Positions 1 to 7,815 of a stretch of DNA of 33,686 bases are shown piece after piece; within the stretch, counting starts at the first letter, position 1; each line of letters begins with the position of its first letter. This DNA is from Rickettsia typhi. GTDB lineage: Bacteria; Pseudomonadota; Alphaproteobacteria; WRAU01; Hepatincolaceae. The stretch lies in assembly GCA_945888065.1 (NCBI GenBank), contig CAMCZU010000003.1, positions 65,560 through 99,245 of the forward strand, given 5' to 3'. A program made the position numbers and the translations under genes. The notes beneath the pieces are model-generated. The model was given only the letters and a program-made list of their open reading frames with translations. It had not been told where the DNA came from and searched no databases.

Positions 1-2
1 AA

Positions 3-1325
3 GCTCCACAAATATTATCGTCTAATAACACTATTTATGAATATGAAATTCAATATGCAGGATTATCAAGAGAACATAAAATCAACATAGTTAAAGATCA
101 ATTAAAGAAATTAAAAATTAATTATTACTTAGTTACTCAGTTAGATAATATAGCTTGGTTGTTAAATCTAAGGGGTTGTGATGTTAAGTGCAATCCGTTG
201 TTTTTATCTAAATTATTAGTAATTGACAACAAAAAGCCTTGTTTATTTGTGAATATAAAGAAAATTGATTTAGATTTAATAAGAGTTTTAGAAAAAGATA
301 TTGATATTTACGAAGAAGAAAAATTAGAAGAGTATTTATTATCATTACATAAAGATTTGTTAATAGGTATCACAAATATTACACCATATTATTATTTGCA
401 TATATTAACTAACCAATCTTATAAGGTGCATATTATAGATGATGTTATTTCTAATTTAAAAGCTAACAAAAATAGTATTGAATTACAAAATACTAAAAAA
501 GCACATTTAAGAGACGGGGTTTATTTTGTTAAGCTATTAAAATATGTAAAAGAAAATTATCAACAATTGTATGAGTTAGATGTAGTAGAAAAATTAAAAT
601 ATTATAGAATGCAAGATGCTCAATATAAAGATGATAGCTTCCCATCTATTGTAGGTTGTGGATCTAATGGTGCTATTATTCATTATAGACCATCTGAAAA
701 AACTAATAAAAAAATAGCAAGAGATGATATTTTATTAATAGATAGTGGTGCACAATATTTAGATGGGACTACAGATAGCACTAGAACTATTAGTTTTAAC
801 AATACTCCTGCTAATTTTAAGGAAAAATATACAGCAGTATTAAAAGGACATATTAATTTAGCAAGTATGATTTTTAAAGAAGGGACAAAATGTTGTGAAT
901 TGGATTTGTTAGCTCGTCAGTTTTTATGGAAAATGGGATTAGATTATCCACATGGCACAGGGCACGGAGTTGGAGTATTTTTGTGTGTGCATGAAATTGG
1001 TGCACGAATTTCATCTTATTCTAATGTTGTGCTTACAGAAGGAATGATTTTTTCTAATGAACCAGGTTTTTATTTAGAAAATCAGTATGGAATTAGATTA
1101 GAAAATTTGTATGTTGTTGTTAAATCTAAGTATGAAAATTTTTTGCAATTGCAATGTTTAACTTTTATTCCCTTTGAACTCTCTAATATTTTAATAGATG
1201 CTTTATCTAATGAAGAAAAAAAATGGTTAAATGATTATCATACACAAACATATAATAACCTATTATCAACTCAAATTTTATCACAAGATGAGTTATTTTG
1301 GTTAAAGCAATATATGAATTTATAA
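3..1325 (+). CDS. pepP: Xaa-Pro aminopeptidase (aminopeptidase P), 5'-truncated by the window edge
   Basis: Metallopeptidase of family M24 that removes an N-terminal residue preceding proline; cytosolic. The frame is open from base 3, so the start lies outside the window; the TTG at 159 is an internal codon in the conserved stretch IAWLLNLRG. About 440 codons are visible. Metal ligands are recognisable: two Asp in LLIDSG...GTTDSTRT, His in HGTGHGVG, Glu in SNEPGFY and Glu in GIRLENLY. After the catalytic domain comes a C-terminal extension (LTFIPFE...WLNDYH) typical of the long, roughly 600-residue form, so about 150 N-terminal residues are probably missing. queG follows 24 nt downstream on the same strand, probably in one transcript. 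Family assignment is firm; start and full length are unseen. Confidence 0.93.
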   Translation, partial: APQILSSNNTIYEYEIQYAGLSREHKINIVKDQLKKLKINYYLVTQLDNIAWLLNLRGCDVKCNPLFLSKLLVIDNKKPCLFVNIKKIDLDLIRVLEKDIDIYEEEKLEEYLLSLHKDLLIGITNITPYYYLHILTNQSYKVHIIDDVISNLKANKNSIELQNTKKAHLRDGVYFVKLLKYVKENYQQLYELDVVEKLKYYRMQDAQYKDDSFPSIVGCGSNGAIIHYRPSEKTNKKIARDDILLIDSGAQYLDGTTDSTRTISFNNTPANFKEKYTAVLKGHINLASMIFKEGTKCCELDLLARQFLWKMGLDYPHGTGHGVGVFLCVHEIGARISSYSNVVLTEGMIFSNEPGFYLENQYGIRLENLYVVVKSKYENFLQLQCLTFIPFELSNILIDALSNEEKKWLNDYHTQTYNNLLSTQILSQDELFWLKQYMNL

Positions 1326-1349
1326 GATAATTTTTTTGATATAGTAGGT

Positions 1350-2366
1350 ATGCTAAACATTAAAAATAAAATAGTAGATTATGCAATAAATACTATTAAA
1401 ATTGATGCAATTGGTTTTACAAAACCAGAAATCCCAGTCTTTGATTTAGAAAATTATAAACAATATTTAAAAGAAAAGAATTATGGTGATATGTTATGGA
1501 TGGAATCTAGGTTTGAATTAAGATCTAATCCAAAAACTTTGCTACCATCAGCACAAAGTGCAATCATATTAGGTTTTAATTATTTTGATGATAGTAAAAT
1601 AAAAAAAGATTATGAAATTAGCTTATATGCTAATCAAAAAATTGATTATCATCAATGGGTATATGATAAAATAAAATTATTATCTAAGTTTTTAAACAAA
1701 GAATTTAATGATGAAAATCGTTTTTTTGTAGATTCAGCACCAATTTTAGAAAAAGTTTTAGCAAAGCAAACACAGATTGGATGGCAAGGAAAGCATACTT
1801 GTATTGTATCAAGAAATTTTGGTAGTTGGTTGTTTTTAGGTGTTTTGTTAACTAGTTTGTCAATTAATCCAGATAGCCCTCATAATGATTTTTGTGGAAC
1901 TTGCACAAAATGCATAGATGCTTGTCCTACAGGAGCTATTACCCCTTATAAATTAAATGTATCAAAGTGTTTATCTTATTTAACCATTGAACATAAAGAT
2001 GTTATACCAGATATATTTCATTGTGCTTTAGGAGATAAATTATTTGGTTGTGATGATTGTTTGAAAGCTTGTCATTTTAACAGATGGCAAAAGCAAAGTA
2101 ATTTTGAAGAAATTTATGAAAATAAAAATTATCCAAAAAATCTCATTGCAGTTTTACAAATGAATGAAAAAGATTTTGAAACTATTTTTAAGCACACACC
2201 TATAAAAAGAACAGGATATATACACGTTTTAAGTAATGCAATTATTATAGCAAAAAACTCTTCTAATAAAGATTTTTTGCCATATATCAATAACCTTATT
2301 GATTATCCAGATTTAAAAATACAAAAATTATCTAAGGATGCCATCAAGCATTTATCTATATTATAG
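1350..2366 (+). CDS. queG: Epoxyqueuosine reductase
   Basis: Catalyses the last step of queuosine synthesis, reducing epoxyqueuosine to queuosine at the tRNA wobble base with cobalamin and two [4Fe-4S] clusters. The catalytic Asp lies in VDSAPILEK. Two ferredoxin-like cysteine sets are intact: [12 protein letters not shown], and GCDDCLKAC after a lone Cys in KCLSYL. The conserved IGWQGKHT stretch lies between. Length (338 aa) is normal for the short form without HEAT repeats. A weak AGTAGG-type site precedes the ATG. It follows pepP by 24 nt and overlaps the 3' end of the convergent deoD by 6 nt. Retention suggests tRNA queuosine modification still operates, with either salvage or synthesis of precursors encoded elsewhere. 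Confidence 0.95.
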   Translation: MLNIKNKIVDYAINTIKIDAIGFTKPEIPVFDLENYKQYLKEKNYGDMLWMESRFELRSNPKTLLPSAQSAIILGFNYFDDSKIKKDYEISLYANQKIDYHQWVYDKIKLLSKFLNKEFNDENRFFVDSAPILEKVLAKQTQIGWQGKHTCIVSRNFGSWLFLGVLLTSLSINPDSPHNDFCGTCTKCIDACPTGAITPYKLNVSKCLSYLTIEHKDVIPDIFHCALGDKLFGCDDCLKACHFNRWQKQSNFEEIYENKNYPKNLIAVLQMNEKDFETIFKHTPIKRTGYIHVLSNAIIIAKNSSNKDFLPYINNLIDYPDLKIQKLSKDAIKHLSIL

Positions 2367-3068
2367 ATCAACAGCCGTATTTAGTGCTATTTCTATCATT
2401 TCATTAAATGTTGTTTCTCTTTCTTTAGATGTTAAAGCTTGATGAGTGCGAATATGATCTGAAATTGTAAGAATTGCTAAAGCATTTGCTCCATATTCTG
2501 CACATACTCCATATAAACCTGCCGCTTCCATTTCTACACATAGGATTTGCATTTTTTCCATTATATCAAACATTTGTATATTAGGTGTATAGAATAAGTC
2601 TGCACTGAAGCAATTTCCAACTAATACATTAATATTAAGCTTATTAGCAACATTAACAGCTTTATTTAATAAATGATAGCTTGCTATAGCAGAAAAATCA
2701 TAATTGTTAAATCTTTGACGATTAACATTTGAATCACTAGAAGCACCCATTGCAATAACAATATCTTTCATTTTGGTATTGTTTAATCCCCCAGCTGAGC
2801 CAACTCTAATTAAATTTTTTACCTTATATTCTGTAATTAATTCTTTAGCATAAATTGAACAAGATGGTATTCCCATTCCAGAGCCCATTATAGATATTTT
2901 TTTGCCTTTAAACTCACCGCTAAAACCTAACATATTTCTTACATTAGTAATTTCTTTTGGGTTAGTTAAAAAAGTATTAGCAATAAATTTAGCACGTAGA
3001 GGATCTCCAGGTAGTAAACAAGTCTCTGCAAAATCTCCTAAGTTAGCATTAATGTGAGGTGTAGTCAT
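2361..3068 (-). CDS. deoD: Purine-nucleoside phosphorylase, hexameric DeoD type
   Basis: Phosphorolyses purine (deoxy)nucleosides to base plus (deoxy)ribose-1-phosphate. The protein aligns along its whole length with enterobacterial DeoD: N-terminal [15 protein letters not shown] with the active-site His, [11 protein letters not shown] with the phosphate-binding Arg, RVGSAGG, the [10 protein letters not shown] nucleoside site, and the catalytic Asp in ISDHIRTH. Length 235 aa is standard. A strong Shine-Dalgarno (AAGGAG) lies just upstream of the ATG on the minus strand. It is 36 nt downstream of deoB, whose product interconverts the pentose-phosphates it generates, so the two form a small nucleoside-salvage operon. 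Its last codons overlap the convergent queG end by 6 nt. Confidence 0.96.
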   Translation of the reverse strand: MTTPHINANLGDFAETCLLPGDPLRAKFIANTFLTNPKEITNVRNMLGFSGEFKGKKISIMGSGMGIPSCSIYAKELITEYKVKNLIRVGSAGGLNNTKMKDIVIAMGASSDSNVNRQRFNNYDFSAIASYHLLNKAVNVANKLNINVLVGNCFSADLFYTPNIQMFDIMEKMQILCVEMEAAGLYGVCAEYGANALAILTISDHIRTHQALTSKERETTFNEMIEIALNTAVDL

Positions 3069-3104
3069 TTTATATCTCCTTGTAATATAATCATATAGTG
3101 TTGT

Positions 3105-4289
3105 TTATAAAAAAGATTTTCCATACTTAAGAGGGGGTAGGTTTAAAAAATTACAAATAGATTGTCCTACATCTGAAAATGTGGATCTTTTACCAATATT
3201 TTTTGGTTTTAAAGTATTACTATAAAACAAAATAGGTATAAATTCACGAGTATGGTCGCTTCCTTTAAATGTAGGATCACAGCCGTGATCTGCTGTTATT
3301 ATTAATAAATCATCATTGGTTAAAGATGATATAACTCTTGGTAGATTTTCATCAAAATATTCTAAAGCTTCTGCATATCCTTTTACATCTCTTCTGTGCC
3401 CATATTCAGAGTCAAAATCAACAAAATTAGTAAAAATTAAATCACAATCTTTATTATTATTGATTGAATCTATTGTATCATTAAATAAATTTTTTAAAGT
3501 AGATGATTTAATAGATTTAGATACTCCACTATGTGCGAAAATATTTGCAGTTTTACCAATAGCAACCACGCATCCATTTTGTTGAGTAATAACATTTAGC
3601 AATGTGGGTTCAGGGGGTAAAATAGAATAATCATACCTATTAGCTGTTCTTTTAAAATTAGATGGATTGTTTCCAGTAAAAGGTCTTGCTATTACTCTTC
3701 CTATATTGTATTCAGCAAGTTCTTCTCTAACAATTTTACATAAATTATATAAATTTTCTAATCCAAAATATTCTTCAGAACAAGCAATTTGAAATACACT
3801 ATCATTTGAGGTATAAAAAATAGGCATTTTAGTTTTAATATGTTCTATACCATATTGATTAATAATTTCTGTTCCAGAACCTATACAATTTCCTAAAGAT
3901 CCTTTTAGATTAGCTTTTGTAAAAATATTGTTTAGTAATTCTTGAGGAAAAGGATTTGTTTTATCAGTAAAATAGCCCCATTCAAATAATACAGGGCAAC
4001 CCATTAGCTCCCAATGACCAGATGGAGTATCTTTACCAGAAGAAATTTCTTGTGCAAACCCATATATTGCAGATGGATTTAAGGGCAACAATTGATTGAT
4101 ATTAATATTAGAGCTTTGTGATAAGATATTTAATAATCCTAATTTTTTTAAATTAGGAATTTTAAGATTAGGAAATTTTTCTAAAATATGACCAAGGGTA
4201 TTGCTACCTATATCTCCAAAATTATCAGCGTCATCTGATTCCCCAACACCCAGAGAATCTAATAATAATACTATAGCTCTTTTTTTCAT
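3105..4289 (-). CDS. deoB: Phosphopentomutase
   Basis: Converts (deoxy)ribose-1-phosphate to the 5-phosphate; a Mn-dependent alkaline-phosphatase-superfamily enzyme of the cytosol. Metal-site motifs are present: LLLDSLGVGESDDA near the N-terminus, the phosphorylatable Thr in SSGKDTPSGHWE, and the C-terminal pair ITADHGCDPTF and GSDHTREFIP. The 394-residue length matches the family. It is first of the deoB-deoD pair. A well-formed promoter (TAGACA, 17 nt, TATAAT) lies in the 73-nt gap upstream, so the pair is probably transcribed separately from the chorismate mutase-like gene before it. Confidence 0.96.
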   Translation of the reverse strand: MKKRAIVLLLDSLGVGESDDADNFGDIGSNTLGHILEKFPNLKIPNLKKLGLLNILSQSSNININQLLPLNPSAIYGFAQEISSGKDTPSGHWELMGCPVLFEWGYFTDKTNPFPQELLNNIFTKANLKGSLGNCIGSGTEIINQYGIEHIKTKMPIFYTSNDSVFQIACSEEYFGLENLYNLCKIVREELAEYNIGRVIARPFTGNNPSNFKRTANRYDYSILPPEPTLLNVITQQNGCVVAIGKTANIFAHSGVSKSIKSSTLKNLFNDTIDSINNNKDCDLIFTNFVDFDSEYGHRRDVKGYAEALEYFDENLPRVISSLTNDDLLIITADHGCDPTFKGSDHTREFIPILFYSNTLKPKNIGKRSTFSDVGQSICNFLNLPPLKYGKSFL

Positions 4290-4336
4290 ATTTTATATCT
4301 AATCTAATATGTTAATATAATTATTATATATGCTAT

Positions 4337-4365
4337 ATTATAATTAATTTATTATTAGTTGTCTA
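4337..4365 (-). promoter_or_regulatory. Predicted sigma70-type promoter for deoB-deoD
   Basis: On the minus strand, TAGACA (4365-4360) is separated by exactly 17 nt from TATAAT (4342-4337), about 48 nt before the deoB ATG. The -35 hexamer includes the TAG stop codon of the upstream gene. The AT background raises the chance of a spurious -10, but spacing and both hexamers fit. Confidence 0.5.
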
Positions 4366-5136
4366 ATTTATAAAGCAAGACCCAATATGGTATAATTTTG
4401 TATCATTAGAAAAATAGTCATTTGGCAGGATTTTATTGCTATAAATAAGAAGACAGTCTTTATATTTACTTATAATGTTAAACTTTAAGTTGTTAACATC
4501 TAAATTTTTTATTTTATAGTTAAACTTTAAGATGTATAGCTTTTGATATCTAAAAATATCATCATTATTTAAGCTAATACACACAGATTTGGTGTTATTT
4601 AAAGTTTTAAATTCTTTAAAATAAGGTAATATTAGGTTAATTTTAATTTCTTTATATTGTGGTTTACATAAATCAATCCACCAAAAAGATTTTGCATCAA
4701 AATAAGGCATTATAGCCATATCTGTGCTTTTGTTTAAAAGGTTTTCGTATATTTTGTGCCTATTGGTATTGAAAGAGAAATTTGTGTTTATACCAAAGTG
4801 ATCTTTAGTTGTTTCCCATAAATCTTTATATGTAAATTTAGTTTTATAAATAGTAATATTAAGATTGCATTCTATTTTTAGTGTTGCTGAGATTAATTCT
4901 CTCCAAATTTTTTGCATAAATGTATTATCATAAAGCCCAAAATCACTTTGTGTTATTTTATTTGCTATATCAATTTCTCTATTAAAAGCAATTTTGTAAT
5001 TAAGATTATTATTTTTTATAGTCCTTACTTTTGGAATTAAATAACTTCTTTTTCTTAATAGGTCAATAATTTGTTTATCTATTGAATTGATTTTTTTTCT
5101 AATTTTATTTAAAGTTTGTTTATCTGATTTTTTCAT
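4363..5136 (-). CDS. Chorismate mutase (AroQ type) with a C-terminal prephenate-dehydratase-like domain
   Basis: Predicted to isomerise chorismate to prephenate for Phe/Tyr synthesis. Residues 7-95 match the AroQ helical fold. Counterparts of E. coli chorismate mutase Arg11, Asp18, Arg28 and Lys39 are seen at R13, D20, R30 and K41. The position of E. coli Asp48 appears to be Ala50, which may reduce activity. Residues 100-257 resemble the C-terminal domain of many alphaproteobacterial chorismate mutases (YKDLWETTKDHFG, then AIMPYFDAKSFWWIDL). That domain is related to prephenate dehydratase or periplasmic-binding folds but shows no obvious dehydratase active site. It starts 13 nt from the divergent gloB and lies 73 nt before deoB. 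The domain-1 call is good; the role of the second domain is unknown. Confidence 0.75.
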   Translation of the reverse strand: MKKSDKQTLNKIRKKINSIDKQIIDLLRKRSYLIPKVRTIKNNNLNYKIAFNREIDIANKITQSDFGLYDNTFMQKIWRELISATLKIECNLNITIYKTKFTYKDLWETTKDHFGINTNFSFNTNRHKIYENLLNKSTDMAIMPYFDAKSFWWIDLCKPQYKEIKINLILPYFKEFKTLNNTKSVCISLNNDDIFRYQKLYILKFNYKIKNLDVNNLKFNIISKYKDCLLIYSNKILPNDYFSNDTKLYHIGSCFIN

Positions 5137-5149
5137 ATTTTATTAAATA

Positions 5150-5899
5150 ATGGTTTTTTGGTTAATGCAATATTTACTTTGTAATACTTTAGATGATAAT
5201 TATAACTGGATTTTGTATAATTCTCAAAGAAAAGCAATTCTTTTTGATTGTGGTGATGCAAAAGTTATAAAACATAGCTTATTAAAACACAATTTGCATT
5301 TAGAATATATAGTTATTACTCACTCACACCAAGATCATATTTGTGGAGTTTTAGAGTTAATAAAAGACACAAAAGTAAAAATTGTAGGTCCTGCAAAATT
5401 AAAACATAAAGTAGATTTTACATTAGATATTGAATTGAATAATGCTGATACTATTAATTTATTAAATGAAGTTTTTTATGTTTATGAAGCTAAGGGTCAT
5501 TGTGAAGATCATTTAATTTATTATTCACATAATTTAAATTTTTTATTCTCAGGAGATGTATTATTTAATTTCGGTTGTGGTAGAATTTTTGATGGTAGCT
5601 TTAAAGATATGTATAATGCTTTAAAATTCATTAACACTTTACCAAAAGAAACTATGATTTTTTGTGGTCATAATTATATTAAGCATAATTTTAATTTTGT
5701 AAAATCGTTAAATTTTTTTAATATTAATGAGATTAACCTAAAAGATCTTAAGAATCAGCCCATATCTTTAGAGTTTGAAAAAAAATATAATCCTTTTTTA
5801 AATTGTAATTCAAGTGATTTTAAAAAAGTGCTTAATTTGCATAATAAAACAGATGAAGAATTTTTTGAATACTTAAGAATTTTAAGAAATGCTTTTTAA
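5150..5899 (+). CDS. gloB: Hydroxyacylglutathione hydrolase (glyoxalase II)
   Basis: Metallo-beta-lactamase-fold thioesterase that hydrolyses S-lactoylglutathione, the second step of methylglyoxal detoxification. The binuclear metal site is complete: THSHQDH, His in GHCEDH, bridging Asp in FSGDVLF, and His in CGHNYIKHN. The C-terminal NPFLN...LRILRNAF matches the glyoxalase II tail. The family usually starts near the strand equivalent to MQYLLCNTLDDNYNWIL, so the second in-frame ATG (5165) is a plausible alternative start. Neither ATG has a strong Shine-Dalgarno. It is divergent from the chorismate mutase gene and its end lies 4 nt from the convergent end of sspB. Confidence 0.92.
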   Translation: MVFWLMQYLLCNTLDDNYNWILYNSQRKAILFDCGDAKVIKHSLLKHNLHLEYIVITHSHQDHICGVLELIKDTKVKIVGPAKLKHKVDFTLDIELNNADTINLLNEVFYVYEAKGHCEDHLIYYSHNLNFLFSGDVLFNFGCGRIFDGSFKDMYNALKFINTLPKETMIFCGHNYIKHNFNFVKSLNFFNINEINLKDLKNQPISLEFEKKYNPFLNCNSSDFKKVLNLHNKTDEEFFEYLRILRNAF

Positions 5900-5903
5900 G
5901 AAA

Positions 5904-6326
5904 TTATTTTGGAAAAATAATAATATTATCTTTTTTAGAAACAGGGGTTGTTTTGCTTTTTTTAATTTTTGATGGGGTATAGTCTAAGCTAACCTCAAAG
6001 TCGGAGTTTTTATCAAAAATATTGATAATGCTATTGTATGGAATAAAAAGATTTTTAGGATTCCCTGAAAAAAATAGGGTAATAAAAAAACCATCATTTG
6101 TTGTTTTTAGCTTTTCAAATTGATGTTCTAGAACAATTGTCATAGATTCTGGATATTTTTCTTTTAAATCATCTGGTATAATTACATTACAATCAGCTGT
6201 AATAAATGTAATATAAAAACTATGGTTTTCAACATTTTTATGAATATCAATGGTATTAATAATTTTTTTTACTAAGTCTTGCATAGATTGATTTAGCCAT
6301 AGAGATAAGTTAAAAATTTTTTTCAT
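5904..6326 (-). CDS. sspB: SspB-like ClpXP adaptor (alphaproteobacterial type)
   Basis: Adaptor that binds the ssrA tag of stalled-ribosome products and delivers them to ClpXP. The 140-residue protein matches SspB-alpha (formerly DUF1321): N-terminal helix (LVKKIINTI), SFYITFITADCNVIIPDDLKEKYPESMTIVLEHQF split over consecutive segments, then GFFITLFFSGNPKNLFIPYNSI. The C-terminal tail (Lys/Thr/Ser-rich, ending in DNIIIFPK) is the flexible ClpX-docking tail expected of these adaptors. It lies directly downstream of the tmRNA gene on the same strand, about 28 nt beyond the terminal tmRNA hairpin. No T-rich terminator lies between them, so readthrough or cotranscription is likely. Confidence 0.85.
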   Translation of the reverse strand: MKKIFNLSLWLNQSMQDLVKKIINTIDIHKNVENHSFYITFITADCNVIIPDDLKEKYPESMTIVLEHQFEKLKTTNDGFFITLFFSGNPKNLFIPYNSIINIFDKNSDFEVSLDYTPSKIKKSKTTPVSKKDNIIIFPK

Positions 6327-6353
6327 TTTTTTTAAATATTATTAGTAAGATAG

Positions 6354-6590
6354 TGGTTAGTTTCTGTTGCAAGGTACTAACCAAACCCCTTAAGCTAAAG
6401 AGCAATTAAGCAGCTAAAGCTAAACCTGCATTGTTATCGTTTGCATTTATTAAGTTTGACTTATATAAGGCGGTCATCCCTACAGAAGCTTTATTTTTCC
6501 TAATTTGTCGAACCTATTTCACCCCCATAAAATATGTTAATAATGGTGGAGGTGTCGGGTTTTGCACCCCGAGTCCAAAGTAGTAATTAT
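6354..6590 (-). ncRNA. ssrA: Transfer-messenger RNA, circularly permuted two-piece form
   Basis: On the minus strand the tRNA-like 3' part comes first: a T-arm-like hairpin TCGGG...CCCGA, then CACCTCC and an encoded ACCA ending at 6544. A 17-nt spacer (6543-6527) follows, then the coding piece starting at 6526 with GGGGGTG and GGTTCGAC, the standard tmRNA 5' signature. GGGGGTG pairs with CACCTCC over 7 bp, forming the acceptor stem across the spacer. The tag frame begins at GCA (6444-6442) and ends at TAA (6408-6406), encoding ANDNNAGLALAA. A terminal 8-bp hairpin lies at 6354-6383. The rest of the 6327-6729 gap holds the promoters and a palindrome. The outer ends of both pieces are approximate. 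Confidence 0.93.
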
Positions 6591-6606
6591 ATAAAGGTTT
6601 ATCTAT

Positions 6607-6632
6607 ATAGTATTAAATAAATTTAATACTAT
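6607..6632. repeat. 12-bp perfect palindrome near the ssrA transcription start
   Basis: ATAGTATTAAAT (6607-6618), two bases, then its exact reverse complement (6621-6632). It covers the predicted ssrA start point and could be an operator, a 5' end element of pre-tmRNA, or a chance product of AT-rich sequence. Confidence 0.5.
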
Positions 6633-6635
6633 TAT

Positions 6636-6664
6636 ACTATAGTAAGATTTTTTATTATGAGCAA
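6636..6664 (-). promoter_or_regulatory. Predicted ssrA promoter
   Basis: Minus strand TTGCTC (6664-6659), 17 nt, TATAGT (6641-6636). A TATAAT also lies at 6636-6631 with less suitable spacing. It sits back to back with the thyX promoter, the two -35 boxes being 7 bp apart. Confidence 0.4.
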
Positions 6665-6671
6665 TATTTTT

Positions 6672-6700
6672 TTATCAATTTTAAGAATTAAAGATATAAT
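6672..6700 (+). promoter_or_regulatory. Predicted thyX promoter
   Basis: TTATCA (6672-6677), 17 nt, TATAAT (6695-6700), placing transcription start about 20 nt before the thyX ATG at 6730. Confidence 0.45.
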
Positions 6701-6729
6701 ATTTATATAAAAATTGTTGGATTAAAAAA

Positions 6730-7599
6730 ATGAGTCAAAATAACCATTGTAAATATATAAATTTAGATCTAGACAACATTTTAGAACAAGAATTTAAAAT
6801 TTTAGATAAAGGATTTGTTAGGGTTATAGACTATATGGGCGGAGATGATTCTATTGTGCAATCTGCTCGTGTATCTTATGGTAAAGGAACAAAGTCTACA
6901 TTAGATGATGAATCTTTAATTAGATACTTAATGCGCAATAAACACACCACACCATTTGAAATGTGTGAAATTAAATTTCATATTAAAGCTCCAATTTTTG
7001 TAGCTAGACAATGGCTCAGACACAGGACTGCAAATGTAAATGAGCTTTCAGGTCGTTACTCTATTATGGATGATGATTATTATATACCAAAAATATCTGA
7101 AATTAAAAAACAATCAAAGTCTAATAAACAAGGTAGAGGTGAGTCTTTTGATGTAGCACAATCCAAAGAAATAATTGATATTTTAGAAAAAACATCTCGT
7201 AATTGTTTTAATGTATATGATGATTTAATTGAAAACAAAGATTTTGCTAAGGAGCTTTCTAGAACTATTCTTCCTATTAATTTATATACTCAGTTTTATT
7301 GGAAAATTGATTTGCATAATTTATTTCATTTTTTAAAATTAAGAGTCGATTCGCACGCTCAGTATGAAATTGCAGAATATGGGAGAAAAATTTTAGATAT
7401 TGTAAAAATTTGGACACCTATCTCTTATAAAGCATTTTTAGATTATTGTGTCAACTCTTATACTTTTTGTGAAGAAGAGTTGAATTTAATAAGAAAAGCA
7501 CTTGATGCAAATAAATTAAGCAATCTAAAAACATCTTTATCTAAAAGAGAGTTGGAAAATTTTAAGCAAATTTTGCATATTAATGAGAATATAAAATAA
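6730..7599 (+). CDS. thyX: Flavin-dependent thymidylate synthase
   Basis: Makes dTMP from dUMP with methylenetetrahydrofolate, FAD and NADPH. The ThyX signature RHRX7S is present at R97-H98-R99 to S107 (RHRTANVNELS), followed by GRYS. The upstream RVSYGKGT and TPFEMCE segments, and the later IDLHNLFHFLKLR stretch with R and the DSHAQYEI active-site helix, are all conserved. Length 289 aa is normal for the alphaproteobacterial form. The dUMP supplier dut lies 4 kb away on the other strand. It has its own predicted promoter divergent from ssrA, and is followed after 47 nt by tRNA-Gly. Confidence 0.96.
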   Translation: MSQNNHCKYINLDLDNILEQEFKILDKGFVRVIDYMGGDDSIVQSARVSYGKGTKSTLDDESLIRYLMRNKHTTPFEMCEIKFHIKAPIFVARQWLRHRTANVNELSGRYSIMDDDYYIPKISEIKKQSKSNKQGRGESFDVAQSKEIIDILEKTSRNCFNVYDDLIENKDFAKELSRTILPINLYTQFYWKIDLHNLFHFLKLRVDSHAQYEIAEYGRKILDIVKIWTPISYKAFLDYCVNSYTFCEEELNLIRKALDANKLSNLKTSLSKRELENFKQILHINENIK

Positions 7600-7646
7600 A
7601 ATTGCATTTTATAAAAAATTACATTATTATAGTTAATGATTATATT

Positions 7647-7721
7647 GCGGGTGTAGCTCAGGGGTAGAGCGCAACCTTGCCAAGGTTGATGTCGAGGGTT
7701 CAAATCCCTTCGCCCGCTCCA
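7647..7721 (+). tRNA. tRNA-Gly (anticodon GCC)
   Basis: 75-nt cloverleaf. The acceptor stem GCGGGTG pairs with CGCCCGC (one G-T wobble), the D-arm is GCTC...GAGC, and the anticodon stem CAACC/GGTTG encloses loop TTGCCAA with anticodon GCC at 7679-7681. The T-arm is GAGGG-TTCAAAT-CCCTT, followed by discriminator T and an encoded CCA (7719-7721). Confidence 0.97.
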
Positions 7722-7726
7722 TTATT

Positions 7727-7777
7727 AAATATATGTTTTATATAACAATAATTTTTTGTTATATAAAACATATATTT
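7727..7777 (+). terminator. Perfect 22-bp stem-loop after tRNA-Gly, probable terminator
   Basis: A 22-nt arm (7727-7748), a 7-nt loop and an exact reverse-complement arm (7756-7777), followed by ATTCTTTTT. It starts 5 nt after the tRNA CCA. It is pure A+T except for two G-C pairs; length and perfection make it stand out. It probably ends the thyX-tRNA transcript and may work in both directions. Confidence 0.65.
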
Positions 7778-7815
7778 ATTCTTTTTAATTTTAGTATATA
7801 AGGGGTATAAATAAT

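Noticed and set aside
159-161. TTG at 159 as the start of the aminopeptidase
   Set aside because: The frame is open back to base 3 and the upstream residues (VTQLDNIAWLLNLRG) are conserved family sequence.
3316-3585. Plus-strand open frame of 89 codons within deoB
   Set aside because: It is antisense to well-conserved phosphopentomutase sequence, has no homology that I can see and no ribosome site.
7458-7703. Open frame of 81 codons on the minus strand overlapping thyX and tRNA-Gly
   Set aside because: It runs antisense through the conserved ThyX C-terminus and through the tRNA; it is a by-product of those sequences.
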